The notes: a model not told the origin generated them from the sequence alone. 64,000 nt of DNA from Amia ocellicauda (GCF_036373705.1 NW_027102733.1:28501-92500), one strand, 5' to 3'. Numbered from the stretch's first letter, positions 1 to 10,331 are shown. Numbers and translations: made by a program.

Positions 1-568
1 TAACTAGGGTACATTCATAAATAAATTGAGCATCATGGCTAGAAGTGACTAAATGTTGCCTAATCTTTCTCATCGAGAAATGACACAATTACAGCAACAC
101 AAAAAGGAACTCCACCGGACAAAGTTCAGTGCTCACAAGGAGCCTCATTCAACACACACGGTTCCATTCCCATTCATGCAAAGCACGAAAGTGTAAAACT
201 TGGGAACATACTTGAGAGCAAAGATCACATTCAATCTCATTCAAGGCACGGATGTGAATGCAACGGGATGAAATTACTGAAATGATGCCTGCCCTCGAAC
301 TGTGATGATGGACTACCTGATTCGCCAATAATATTGGGTTCTGGTGTATTGAAATACAGGAGCTGCTGGATTTGTGTGTTTTCTTACCCCCTCACCATAG
401 TTTGTCAAATGTTTAAACAACTGAACTTATATTCAAGGTTTGTTTCTCTTCATATGTTTTACTGGTTTACATTTGTCTCAGCAACCTGTTGAATGATTCT
501 TCTGCTTTCAAAACAAAATGACAACAGGATGAATGCACACACTTGAAAATACAATACATGCAATGTTA

Positions 569-585
569 TGCATCATAGTGATGCA
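569..585. repeat. Perfect 7-bp-stem palindrome in the spacer
   Basis: TGCATCA, TAG, TGATGCA: a perfect inverted repeat with a 3-base loop, about 345 bp before the gene. I see it intact in the units I read apart from unit 52, where one arm base is changed. Function unknown. Confidence 0.75.
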
Positions 586-749
586 ACCTCCTTTCAGTTT
601 CATACTGCATGTCAATTGAAATCCTTACTGAAATGCACACCTTCTCAAGATTGCGCTTGACTGGCGTGTCAGGCACTCAATTACAGCTGTTTTATCAAGA
701 CAATGTGTTCGTTTTGTAAAATATAGTTCCGGTCTGGTGTGGCACCCCA

Positions 750-786
750 GCTAACGCACAACGTTGCCACAACGTGGCGTGTTAGC
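750..786. repeat. Nested hairpin around the 11-mer
   Basis: Outer arms GCTAAC (750-755) and GTTAGC (781-786) enclose an inner perfect repeat ACGTTG, CCA, CAACGT (761-775). The 11-mer CAACGTTGCCA (759-769) lies inside and is duplicated in longer units. Class variants just right of it (GGCGTG, TTCGTG, GGCATA) shorten the outer stem only in the last case, to 5 bp. Confidence 0.65.
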
Positions 787-882
787 AGGGACTGTCTGCG
801 GCGCGCTGGTGTGTCCCGGGCTTTAGAGTAGAGAGACAGTTCAACTGTAAGTATGAATGGCAGAAACGGATATTGCCTTCCC

Positions 883-890
883 TTTAAATA
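883..890 (+). promoter_or_regulatory. TATA-like element of gene 1 (-31 to -24)
   Basis: TTTAAATA at -31 to -24 from the gene start. A TATA-like box near -30 is known to aid Pol III transcription of several 5S families. The same slot holds TTTAAGTA in most units, TTTAAATA in units 1, 11, 27 and 37, TTTAACTA in 9, 10, 35 and 36, and TTTAAGAA in 7 and 33. Function is inferred from position. Confidence 0.6.
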
Positions 891-896
891 GAGCGT

Positions 897-913
897 CAGG
901 GACAGCCTCCCTG
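897..913. promoter_or_regulatory. 17-bp dyad next to the 5S start
   Basis: CAGGGA, five bases, then TCCCTG: a perfect 6-bp inverted repeat filling -17 to -1. The stem is intact in most units; loop changes occur in units 3/29 (GAGCC), 20/45 (CGGCC) and 23/24/48/49 (CACCC). The stem is altered only in units 2/12/28/38 (CAGGAA) and 8/34 (TTCCTG). A role is unproven; it may be a promoter part or chance. Confidence 0.5.
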
Positions 914-1033
914 GCTTACGGCCATACTAGCCTGAATACGCCCGATCTCGTCCGATCTCGGAAGCCAAGCAGGCTCGGGCCTGGTCAGTACTTGGATGGG
1001 AGACCGCCTGGGAATACCAGGTGCTGTAAGCTT
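914..1033 (+). rRNA. rn5s: 5S ribosomal RNA, gene 1
   Basis: 5S rRNA is the small RNA of the large ribosomal subunit; it binds uL18 (RPL5) and uL5 (RPL11), and its gene is transcribed by Pol III with TFIIIA. Evidence: 120 nt starting GCTTACGGCC and ending GTAAGCTT; positions 1-9 pair with 110-118 in helix I (one G-U, 7-112); A box, intermediate element and C box are all present; T4 follows at 119-122. Against the vertebrate consensus I recall, pair 3-116 is U-A for C-G, a compensated change, and T15, C61 and C73 differ. C53 distinguishes it from the majority (T53). Unit 1-1174, 1174 bp, single 11-mer, TATA-like TTTAAATA. Confidence 0.97.
963..1010 (+). promoter_or_regulatory. Internal control region of gene 1 (A box, IE, C box)
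   Basis: The known vertebrate 5S internal promoter bound by TFIIIA: A box at gene positions 50-64 (963-977), intermediate element 67-72 (980-985) and C box 80-97 (993-1010, TGGATGGGAGACCGCCTG). Against the vertebrate consensus I recall, the array has C61 for G and C73 for T; the C box is unchanged in most units. The same offsets apply to every gene in the window. Confidence 0.85.
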
Positions 1034-1044
1034 TTGCACCTTTT
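1032..1044 (+). terminator. Twin Pol III T4 terminators of gene 1
   Basis: TTTT at 1032-1035 (gene positions 119-122), then GCACC and a second TTTT at 1041-1044 (positions 128-131). Four or more T on the coding strand stop vertebrate Pol III. Nearly all units keep both runs, usually as TTTTGCATCTTTT; the second looks like a fail-safe. Confidence 0.85.
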
Positions 1045-2087
1045 ACACACCAGAGGGCGACAAATCACGAGTTTTAACTTTGGATACACACAATTTCATC
1101 ATTATTTCAGATTTTACTTCCCCAAATACACAGGCATACAATAGATCTTGTTCTCCAACGTAAACGGTCCCTAGTAACTAGGGTACATTCGTAAATAAAT
1201 TGAGCATCATGGCTAGAAGTGACTAAATGTTGCCTAATCTTTCTCATCAAGAAATGACACAATTACAGCAACACAAAAAGGAACTCCACCGGACAAAGTT
1301 CAGTGCTCACAAGGAGCCTCATTCAACACACACGGTTCCATTCCCATTCATGCAAAGCACGAAAGTGTAAAACTTGGGAACGTACTTGAGAGCAAAGATC
1401 ACATTCAATCTCATTCAAGGCACGGATGTGAATGCAACGGGATGAAATTACTGAAATGATGCCTGCCCTCGAACTGTGATGATGGACTACCCGACTCGCC
1501 AATAATATTGGGTTCTGGTGTATTGAAATACAGGAGCTGCTGGATTTGTGTGTTTTCTTACCCCCTCACCATAGTTTGTCAAATGTTTAAACAACTGAAC
1601 TTATATTCAAGGTTTGTTTCTCTTCATATGTTTTACTGGTTTACATTTGTCTCAGCAACCTGTTGAATGATTCATCTGCTTTCAAAACAAAATGACAACA
1701 GGATGAATGCACACACTTGAAAATACACTACATGCAATGTTATGCATCATAGTGATGCAACCTCCTTTCAGTTTCATACTGCATGTCAATTGAAATCCTT
1801 ACTGAAATGCACACCTTCTCAAGATTGCGCTTGACTGGCGTGACAGGCACTCAATTACAGCTGTTTTATCAAGACAATGTGTTCGTTTTGTAAAATATAG
1901 TTCCGGTCTGGTGTGGCACCCCAGCTAACGCACAACGTTGCCACAACGTGGCGTGTTAGCAGGGACAGTCTGCGGCGCGCTGGTGTGTCCCGGGCTTTAG
2001 AGTAGAGAGACAGTTCAACTGTAAGTATGAACGGCAGAAACGGATATTGCCTTCCCTTTAAGTAGAGCGTCAGGAACAGCCTCCCTG
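1034..2087 (+). other. Representative intergenic spacer between genes 1 and 2
   Basis: About 1.05 kb between the end of one gene and the start of the next, the pattern repeated through the window. After the T4 signals come about 130 bp with ACACACCAGAGGGCGAC and ending CGGTCCC, then the unit start at 1175. I recognise no gene, transposon or microsatellite in it. Sequence conservation from unit to unit is as high in the spacer as in the gene, as expected from concerted evolution rather than from a coding role. Confidence 0.85.
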
Positions 2088-2207
2088 GCTTATGGCCATT
2101 CTAGCCTGAATACGCCCGATCTCGTCCGATCTCGGAAGCCAAGCAGGCTCGGGCCTGGTCAGCACTTGGATGGGAGACTGCCTGGGAATACCAGGTGCTG
2201 TAAGCTT
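2088..2207 (+). rRNA. rn5s: 5S ribosomal RNA, gene 2 (variant)
   Basis: Unit 1175-2348, 1174 bp, single 11-mer. Differs from the majority at C6T (keeps helix I as U-G with G113), A13T, T53C, T76C and C92T; the last is inside the C box. The dyad at -17 to -1 is imperfect (CAGGAA). Among the most diverged genes here; expression uncertain. Confidence 0.95.
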
Positions 2208-3106
2208 TTGCACCTTTTACACACCAGAGGGCGACAAATCACGAGTTTTAACTTTGGATACACACAATTTCATCATTATTTCAGATTTGACTTCCCCAAA
2301 TACACAGGCATACAATAGATCTTGTTCTCCAACGTAAACGGTCCCTAGTAACTAGGGTACATTCGTAACTAAATTGAGCATCATGGCTAGAAGTGACTAA
2401 ATGTTGCCTAATCTTTCTCATCAAGAAATGACACAATTACAGCAACACAAAAAGGAACTCCACCGGACAAAGTTCAGTGCTCACAAGGAGCCTCATTCAA
2501 CACACACGGTTCCATTCCCATTCATGCAAAGCAAGAAAGTGTAAAACTTGGGAACATACTTGAGAGCAAAGATCACATTCAATCTCATTCAAGGCACGGA
2601 TGTGAATGCAACGGGATGAAATTACTGAAATGATGCCTGCCCTCGAACTGTGATGATGGACTACCCGACTCGCCAATCATGTTGGGTTCTGGTGTATTGA
2701 AATACAGGAGCTGCTGGATTTGTATGTTTTCTTACCCCCTCACCATAGTTTGTCAAATGTTTAAACAACTGAACTTATATTCAAGGTTTGTTTCTCTTCA
2801 TATGTTTTACTGGTTTACATTTGTCTCAGCAACCTGTTGAATGATTCTTCTGCTTTCAAAACAAAATGACAACAGGATGAATGCACACACTTGAAAATAC
2901 AATACATGCAATGTTATGCATCATAGTGATGCAACCTCCTTTCAGTTTCATACTGCATGTCAATTGAAATCCTTACTGAAATGCACACCTTGTCAAGATT
3001 GCGCTTGACTCGCGTGTCAGGCACTCAATTACAGCTGTTTTATCAAGACAATGTGTTCGTTTTGTAATATATAGTTCCGGTCTGGTGTGGCACCCCAGCT
3101 AACGCA

Positions 3107-3128
3107 CAACGTTGCCACAATGTTGCCA
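3107..3128 (+). repeat. Double 11-mer, imperfect type (unit 3)
   Basis: CAACGTTGCCA followed by CAATGTTGCCA. This doubling accounts for the 11-bp longer units 3, 4, 5, 8, 13, 19-21 and 26 and their copy B counterparts. Confidence 0.85.
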
Positions 3129-3272
3129 CAACGTGGCGTGTTAGCAGGGACTGTCTGCGGCGCGCTGGTGTGTCCCGGGCTTTAGAGTAGAGAGACAGTT
3201 CAACTGTAAGTATGAACGGCAGAAACGGATATTGCCTTCCCTTTAAGTAGAGCGTCAGGGAGAGCCTCCCTG

Positions 3273-3392
3273 GCTTACGGCCATACTAGCCTGAATACGC
3301 CCGATCTCGTCCGATCTCGGAAGCTAAGCAGGCTCGGGCCTGGTCAGTACTTGGATGGGAGACCGCCTGGGAATACCAGGTGCTGTAAGCTT
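3273..3392 (+). rRNA. rn5s: 5S ribosomal RNA, gene 3 (majority)
   Basis: Majority sequence with intact internal promoter and both T4 runs. Unit 2349-3533, 1185 bp, double 11-mer (CAACG/CAATG). The unit opens with TTCGTAACTAAATTG, a mark shared only with units 13, 29 and 39. Confidence 0.97.
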
Positions 3393-4457
3393 TTGCATCT
3401 TTTACACACCAGAGGGCGACAAATCACGAGTTTTAACTTTGGATACACGCAATTTCATCATTATTTCAGATTTGACTTCCCCAAATACACAGGCATACAA
3501 TAGATCTTGTTCTCCAACGTAAACGGTCCCTAGTAACTAGGGTACATTCGTAAATAAATTGAGCATCATGGCTAGAAGTGACTAAATGTTGCCTAATCTT
3601 TCTCATCGAGAAATGACACAATTACAGCAACACAAAAAGGAACTCCACCGGACAAAGTTCAGTGCTCACAAGGAGCCTCATTCAACACATACGGTTCCAT
3701 TCCCATTCATGCAAAGCACGAAAGTGTAAAACTTGGGAACATACTTGAGAGCAAAGATCACATTCAATCTCATTCAAGGCACGGATGTGAATGCAACGGG
3801 ATGAAATTACTGAAATGATGCCTGCCCTCGAACTGTGATGATGGACTACCCGACTCGCCAATAATATTGGGTTCTGGTGTATTGAAATACAGGAGCTGCT
3901 GGATTTGTGTGTTTTCTTACCCCCTCACCATAGTTTGTCAAATGTTTAAACAACTGAACTTATATTCAAGGTTTGTTTCTCTTCATATGTTTTACTGGTT
4001 TACATTTGTCTCAGCAACCTGTTGAATGATTCTTCTGCTTTCAAAACAAAATGACAACAGGATGAATGCAAACACTTGAAAATACAATACATGCAATGTT
4101 ATGCATCATAGTGATGCAACCTCCTTTCAGTTTCATACTGCATGTCAATTGAAATCCTTACTGAAATGCACACCTTCTCAAGATTGCGCTTGACTGGCGT
4201 GTCAGGCACTCAATTACAGCTGTTTTATCAAGACAATGTGTTCGTTTTGTAATATATAGTTCCGGTCTGGTGTGGCACCCCAGCTAACGCACAACGTTGC
4301 CACAATGTTGCCACAACGTGGCGTGTTAGCAGGGACTGTCTGCGGCGCGCTGGTGTGTCCCGGGCTTTAGAGTAGAGAGACAGTTCAACTGTAAGTATGA
4401 ACGGCAGAAACGGATATTGCCTTCCCTTTAAGTAGAGCGTCAGGGACAGCCTCCCTG

Positions 4458-4577
4458 GCTTACGGCCATACTAGCCTGAATACGCCCAATCTCGTCCGAT
4501 CTCGGAAGCTAAGCAGGCTCGGGCCTGGTCAGTATTTGGATGGGAGACCGCCTGGGAATACCAGGTGCTGTAAGCTT
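4458..4577 (+). rRNA. rn5s: 5S ribosomal RNA, gene 4 (variant)
   Basis: Unit 3534-4718, 1185 bp, double 11-mer. G31A and C78T against the majority. The downstream flank has CAAAGGGCGACAAATCACAAG, linking it to units 18-21. Confidence 0.95.
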
Positions 4578-5642
4578 TTGCATCTTTTACACACCAAAGG
4601 GCGACAAATCACAAGTTTTAACTTTGGATACACGCAATTTCATCATTATTTCAGATTTGACTTCCCCAAATACACAGGCATACAATAGATCTTGTTCTCC
4701 AACGTAAACGGTCCCTAGTAACTAGTGTACATTTGTAAATAAATTGAGCATCATGGCTAGAAGTGACTAAATGTTGCCTAATCTTTCTCATCGAGAAATG
4801 ACACAATTACAGCAACACAAAAAGGAACTCCACCGGACAAAGTTCAGTGCTCACAAGGAGCCTCATTCAACACACACGGTTCCATTCCCATTCATGCAAA
4901 GCACGAAAGTGTAAAACTTGGGAACATACTTGAGAGCAAAGATCACATTGAATCTCATTCAAGGCACGGATGTGAATGCAACGGGATGAAATTACTGAAA
5001 TGATGCCTGCCCTCGAACTGTGATGATGGACTACCCGACTCGCCAATAATATTGGGTTCTGGTGTATTGAAATACAGGAGCTGCTGGATTTGTGTGTTTT
5101 CTTACCCCCTCACCATAGTTTGTCAAATGTTTAAACAACTGAACTTATATTCAAGGTTTGTTTCTCTTCATATGTTTTACTGGTTTACATTTGTCTCAGC
5201 AACCTGTTGAATGATTCTTCTGCTTTCAAAACAAAATGACAACAGGATGAATGCACACACTTGAAAATACAATACATGCAATGTTATGCATCATAGTGAT
5301 GCAACCTCCTTTCAGTTTCATACTGCATGTCAATTGAAATCCTTACTGAAATGCACACCTTCTCAAGATTGCGCTTGACTGGCGTGTCAGGCACTCAATT
5401 ACAGCTGTTTTATCAAGACAATGTGTTCGTTTTGTAATATATAGTTCCGGTCTGGTGTGGCACCCCAGCTAACGCACAACGTTGCCACAATGTTGCCACA
5501 ACGTTTCGTGTTAGCAGGGACTGTCTGCGGCGCGCTGGTGTGTCCCGGGCTTTAGAGTAGAGAGACAGTTCAACTGTAAGTATGAACGGCAGAAACGGAT
5601 ATTGCCTTCCCTTTAAGTAGAGCGTCAGGGACAGCCTCCCTG

Positions 5643-5762
5643 GCTTACGGCCATACTAGCCTGAATACGCCCGATCTCGTCCGATCTCGGAAGCTAAGCA
5701 GGCTCGGGCCTGGTCAGTACTTGGATGGGAGACTGCCTGGGAATACCAGGTGCTGTAAGCTT
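5643..5762 (+). rRNA. rn5s: 5S ribosomal RNA, gene 5 (variant)
   Basis: Unit 4719-5903, 1185 bp, double 11-mer followed by TTCGTG. C92T in the C box is its only gene change; the copy B counterpart (gene 31) has C92. The unit opens TAACTAGTGTACATTTG, as units 19-22 do. Confidence 0.95.
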
Positions 5763-6817
5763 TTGCATCTTTTACACACCAGAGGGCGACAAATCACGAG
5801 TTTTAACTTTGGATACACGCAATTTCATCATTATTTCAGATTTGACTTCCCCAAATACACAGGCATACAATAGATCTTGTTCTCCAACGTAAACGGTCCC
5901 TAGTAACTAGGGTACATTCGTAAATAAATTGAGCATCATGGCTAGAAGTGACTAAATGTTGCCTAATCTTTCTCATCGAGAAATGACACAATTACAGCAA
6001 CACAAAAAGGAACTCCACCGGACAAAGTTCAGTGCTCACAAGGAGCCTCATTCAACACACACGGTTCCATTCCCATTCATGCAAAGCACGAAAGTGTAAA
6101 ACTTGGGAACATACTTGAGAGCAAAGATCACATTCAATCTCATTCAAGGCACGGATGTGAATGCAACGGGATGAAATTACTGAAATGATGCCTGCCCTCG
6201 AACTGTGATGATGGACTACCCGACTCGCCAATAATATTGGGTTCTGGTGTATTGAAATACAGGAGCTGCTGGATTTGTGTGTTTTCTTACCCCCTCACCA
6301 TAGTTTGTCAAATGTTTAAACAACTGAACTTATATTCAAGGTTTGTTTCTCTTCATATGTTTTACTGGTTTACATTTGTCTCAGCAACCTGTTGAATGAT
6401 TCTTCTGCTTTCAAAACAAAATGACAACAGGATGAATGCACACACTTGAAAATACAAAACATGCAATGTTATGCATCATAGTGATGCAACCTCCTTTCAG
6501 TTTCATACTGCATGTCAATTGAAATCCTTACTGAAATGCACACCTTCTCAAGATTGCGCTTGACTGGCGTGTCAGGCACTCAATTACAGCTGTTTTATCA
6601 AGACAAATGTGTTCGTTTTGTAAAATATAGTTCCGGTCTGGTGTGGCACCCCAGCTAACGCACAACGTTGCCACAACGTGGCATATTAGCAGGGACTGTC
6701 TGCGGCGCGCTGGTGTGTCCCGGGCTTTAGAGTAGAGAGACAGTTCAACTGTAAGTATGAACGGCAGAAACGGATATTGCCATCCCTTTAAGTAGAGCGT
6801 CAGGGACAGCCTCCCTG

Positions 6818-6937
6818 GCTTACGGCCATACTAGCCTGAATACGCCCGATCTCGTCCGATCTCGGAAGCTAAGCAGGCTCGGGCCTGGTCAGTACTTGGA
6901 TGGGAGACCGCCTGGGAATACCAGGTGCTGTAAGCTT
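6818..6937 (+). rRNA. rn5s: 5S ribosomal RNA, gene 6 (majority)
   Basis: Unit 5904-7078, 1175 bp: single 11-mer plus the extra A (GACAAATG), with GGCATATTAGC and GCCATCCC before the gene and AGAGCGCGAC after it. First member of the 1175-bp class in the window. Confidence 0.97.
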
Positions 6938-7961
6938 TTGCATCTTTTACACACCAGAGCGCGACAAATCACGAGTTTTAACTTTGGATACACGCAATTT
7001 CATCATTATTTCAGATTTGACTTCCCCAAATACACAGGCATACAATAGATCTTGTTCTCCAACGTAAACGGTCCCTAGTAACTAGGGTACATTCGTAAAT
7101 AAATTGAGCATCATGGCTAGAAGTGACTAAATGTTGCCTAATCTTTCTCATCGAGAAATGACACAATTACAGCAACACAAAAAGGAACTCCACCGGACAA
7201 AGATCAGTGCTCACAAGGAGCCTCATTCAACACACACGGTTCCATTCCCATTCATGCAAAGCACGAAAGTGTAAAACTTGGGAACATACTTGAGAGCAAA
7301 GATCACATTCAATCTCATTCAAGGCACGGATGTGAATGCAACGGGGTGAAATTACTGAAATGATGCCTGCCCTCGAACTGTGAAGATGGACTACCCGACT
7401 CGCCAATAATATTGGGTTCTGGTGTATTGAAATACAGGAGCTGCTGGATTTGTGTGTTTTCTTACCCCCTCACCATAGTTTGTCAAATGTTTAAACAACT
7501 GAACTTATATTCAAGGTTTGTTTCTCTTCATATGTTTTACTGGTTTACATTTGTCTCAGCAACCTGTTGAATGATTCTTCTGCTTTCAAAACAAAATGAC
7601 AACAGGATGAATGCACACACTTGAAAATATAATACATGCAATGTTATGCATCATAGTGATGCAACCTCCTTTCAGTTTCATACTGCATGTCAATTGAAAT
7701 CCTTACTGAAATGCACACCTTCTCAAGATTGCGCTTGACTGGCGTGTCAGGCACTCAATTACAGCTGTTTTATCAAGACAAATGTGTTCGTTTTGTAAAA
7801 TATAGTTCCGGTCTGGTGTGGCACCCCAGCTAACGCACAACGTTGCCACAACGTTTCGTGTTAGCAGGGACTGTCTGCGGCGCGCTGGTGTGTCCCGGAC
7901 TTTAGAGTAGAGAGACAGTTCAACTGCAAGCATGAGCGGCAGAAACGGATATTGCCTTCCC

Positions 7962-7969
7962 TTTAAGAA
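7962..7969 (+). promoter_or_regulatory. Variant TATA-like element of gene 7
   Basis: TTTAAGAA at -31 to -24, also before gene 33 (38614-38621). The T of the usual AAGTA is lost, and the gene itself has a change in the A box, so this unit may be weaker. Confidence 0.5.
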
Positions 7970-7992
7970 GAGCGTCAGGGACAGCCTCCCTG

Positions 7993-8112
7993 GCTTACGG
8001 CCATACTAGCCTGAATACGCCCGATCTCGTCCGATCTCGGAAGCTAAGCTGGCTCGGGCCTGGTCAGTACTTGGATGGGAGACCGCCTGGGAATACCAGG
8101 TGCTGTAAGCTT
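7993..8112 (+). rRNA. rn5s: 5S ribosomal RNA, gene 7 (A-box variant)
   Basis: Unit 7079-8253, 1175 bp. A58T inside the A box (AAGCTGG for AAGCAGG), with TTTAAGAA in place of the usual TATA-like element, and ACTGCAAGCATGAGCGG upstream. Both promoter parts are altered, so this gene may be poorly used; that is inference. Confidence 0.94.
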
Positions 8113-9177
8113 TTGCATATTTTACACACCAGAGGGCGACAAATCACGAGTTTTAACTTTGGATACACACAATTTCATCATTATTTCAGGTTTTACTTCC
8201 CCAAATACACAGGCATACAATAGATCTTGTTCTCCAACGTAAAAGGTCCCTAGTAACTAGGGTACATTCATAAATAAATTGAGCATCATGGCTAGAAGTG
8301 TCTAAATGTTGCCTAATCTTTCTCATCGAGAAATGACACAATTACAGCAACACAAAAAGGAACTCCACCGGACAAAGTTCAGTGCTCACAAGGAGCCTCA
8401 TTCAACACACACGGTTCCATTCCCATTCATGCAAAGCACGAAAGTGTAAAACTTGGGAACATACTTGAGAGCAAAGATCACATTCAATCTCATTCAAGGC
8501 ACGGATGTGAATGCAACGGGATGAAATTACTGAAATGATGCCTGCCCTCGAACTGTGATGATGGACTACCCGACTCGCCAATAATATTGGGTTCTGGTGT
8601 ATTGAAATACAGGAGCTGCTGGATTTGTGTGTTTTCTTACCCCCTCACCATAGTTTGTCAAATGTTTAAACAACTGAACTTATATTCAAGGTTTATTTTT
8701 CTTCATATGTTTTACTGGTTTACATTTGTCTCAGCAACCTGTTGAATGATTCTTCTGCTTTCAAAACAAAATGACAACAGGATGAATGCACACACTTGAA
8801 AATACAATACATGCAATGTTATGCATCATAGTGATGCAACCTCCTTTCAGTTTCATACTGCATGTCAATTGAAATCCTTACTGAAATGCACACCTTCTCA
8901 AGATTGCGCTTGACTGGCGTGTCAGGCACTCAATTACAGCTGTTTTATCAAAACAATGTGTTCGTTTTGTAATATATACTTCCGGTCTGGTGTGGCACCC
9001 CAGCTAACGCACAACGTTGCCACAATGTTGCCACAACGTGGCGTGTTAGCAGGGACTGTCTGCGGCGCGCTGGTGTGTCCCGGGCTTTAGAGTAGAGAGA
9101 CAGTTCAACTGTAAGTATGAACGGCAGAAACGGATATTGCCTTCCCTTTAAGTAGAGCGTCAGGGACAGCCTTCCTG

Positions 9178-9297
9178 GCTTACGGCCATACTAGCCTGAA
9201 TACGCTCGATCTCGTCCGATCTCGGAAGCTAAGCAGGCTCGGGCCTGGTCAGTACTTGAATGGGAGACCGCCTGGGAATACCAGGTGCTGTAAGCTT
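9178..9297 (+). rRNA. rn5s: 5S ribosomal RNA, gene 8 (variant)
   Basis: Unit 8254-9438, 1185 bp, double 11-mer. C29T, and G82A in the C box. The dyad arm is TTCCTG. The spacer has GTTTATTTTTCTTC and AAAACAATG; the latter recurs in unit 26. Confidence 0.94.
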
Positions 9298-10196
9298 TTG
9301 CATCTTTTACACACCAGAGGGCGACAAATCACGAGTTTTAACTTTGGATACACGCAATTTCATCATTATTTCAGATTTGACTTCCCCAAATACACAGGCA
9401 TACAATAGATCTTGTTCTCCAACGTAAACGGTCCCTAGTAACTAGGGTACATTCATAAATAAATTGAGCATCATGGCTAGAAGTGACTAAATGTTGCCTA
9501 ATCTTTCTCATCGAGAAATGACACAATTACAGCAACACAAAAAGGAACTCCACCGGACAAAGTTCAGTGCTCACAAGGAGCCTCATTCAACACACACGGT
9601 TCCATTCCCATTCATGCAAAGCACGAAAGTGTAAAACTTGGGAACATACTTGAGAGCAAAGATCACATTCAATCTCATTCAAGGCACGGATGTGAATGCA
9701 ACGGGATGAAATTACTGAAATGATGCCTGCCCTCGAACTGTGATGATGGACTACCTGATTCGCCAATAATATTGGGTTCTGGTGTATTGAAATACAGGAG
9801 CTGCTGGATTTGTGTGTTTTCTTACCCCCTCACCATAGTTTGTCAAATGTTTAAACAACTGAACTTATATTCAAGGTTTGTTTCTCTTCATATGTTTTAC
9901 TGGTTTACATTTGTCTCAGCAACCTGTTGAATGATTCTTCTGCTTTCAAAACAAAATGACAACAGGATGAATGCACACACTTGAAAATACAATACATGCA
10001 ATGTTATGCATCATAGTGATGCAACCTCCTTTCAGTTTCATACTGCATGTCAATTGAAATCCTTACTGAAATGCACACCTTCTCAAGATTGCGCTTGACT
10101 GGCGTGTCAGGCACTCAATTACAGCTGTTTTATCAAGACAATGTGTTCGTTTTGTAAAATATAGTTCCGGTCTGGTGTGGCACCCCAGCTAACGCA

Positions 10197-10218
10197 CAAC
10201 GTTGCCACAACGTTGCCA
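10197..10218 (+). repeat. Double 11-mer, perfect type (unit 9)
   Basis: CAACGTTGCCA twice without change, found only in units 9, 10, 35 and 36. It is either a younger duplication than the CAACG/CAATG type or a corrected form of it. Confidence 0.8.
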
Positions 10219-10331
10219 CAACGTGGCGTGTTAGCAGGGACTGTCTGCGGCGCGCTGGTGTGTCCCGGGCTTTAGAGTAGAGAGACAGTTCAACTGTAAG
10301 TATGAACGGCAGAAACGGATATTGCCTTCCC

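Larger units (their letters stand above)
1..913 (+). other. Spacer of unit 1, upstream of gene 1
   Basis: Non-coding spacer. From left to right: AT-rich unique-looking sequence (1-540), a short perfect palindrome (569-585), the 11-mer and nested hairpin (750-786), a CpG-bearing segment (about 790-825), the TATA-like element (883-890) and a dyad next to the gene (897-913). Marks of this unit are CATTCATAAA at the start and CTACCTGATTCGCC near 313-327, shared with units 9, 27 and 35. No open reading frame here is credible. Confidence 0.85.

Noticed and set aside
173-182. Octamer-like ATGCAAAG as an upstream enhancer
   Set aside because: Seven of eight bases match, but it is about 740 bp from the start, and such a match is expected by chance in AT-rich spacer.
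290-330. Minus-strand tRNA-like boxes in the spacer (GTTCGAGGGC and TGGCGAGTCGG)
   Set aside because: Both match the B and A box consensus only in part, and their spacing is too short for a tRNA; no cloverleaf or T run follows.
420-600. snRNA gene linked to the 5S unit (known in some fishes and invertebrates)
   Set aside because: I searched the spacer by eye on both strands for U1, U2, U5 and U6 core sequences and saw none.
914-1033. 5S-derived SINE (SINE3 or AmnSINE type)
   Set aside because: The genes are full length with T4 terminators, tandemly arranged with constant spacers, and lack a tRNA-like body, tail repeat or target-site duplications.
857-1144. 95-codon + strand open frame starting MAETDIAF, also at 22081, 23266, 31509 and 52733
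   Set aside because: It begins in the 5S promoter region and reads straight through the 5S gene and terminators. It is open only where a chance C to T makes the ATG (units 1, 11-like and 19/20), and absent in most units.
7703-7933. 76-93 codon - strand open frames at 7703, 26568, 27743, 38355, 56035 and 57210
   Set aside because: They lie antisense over the spacer hairpin and promoter, appear only in units with the extra A, and change length with single substitutions; no protein features are visible.
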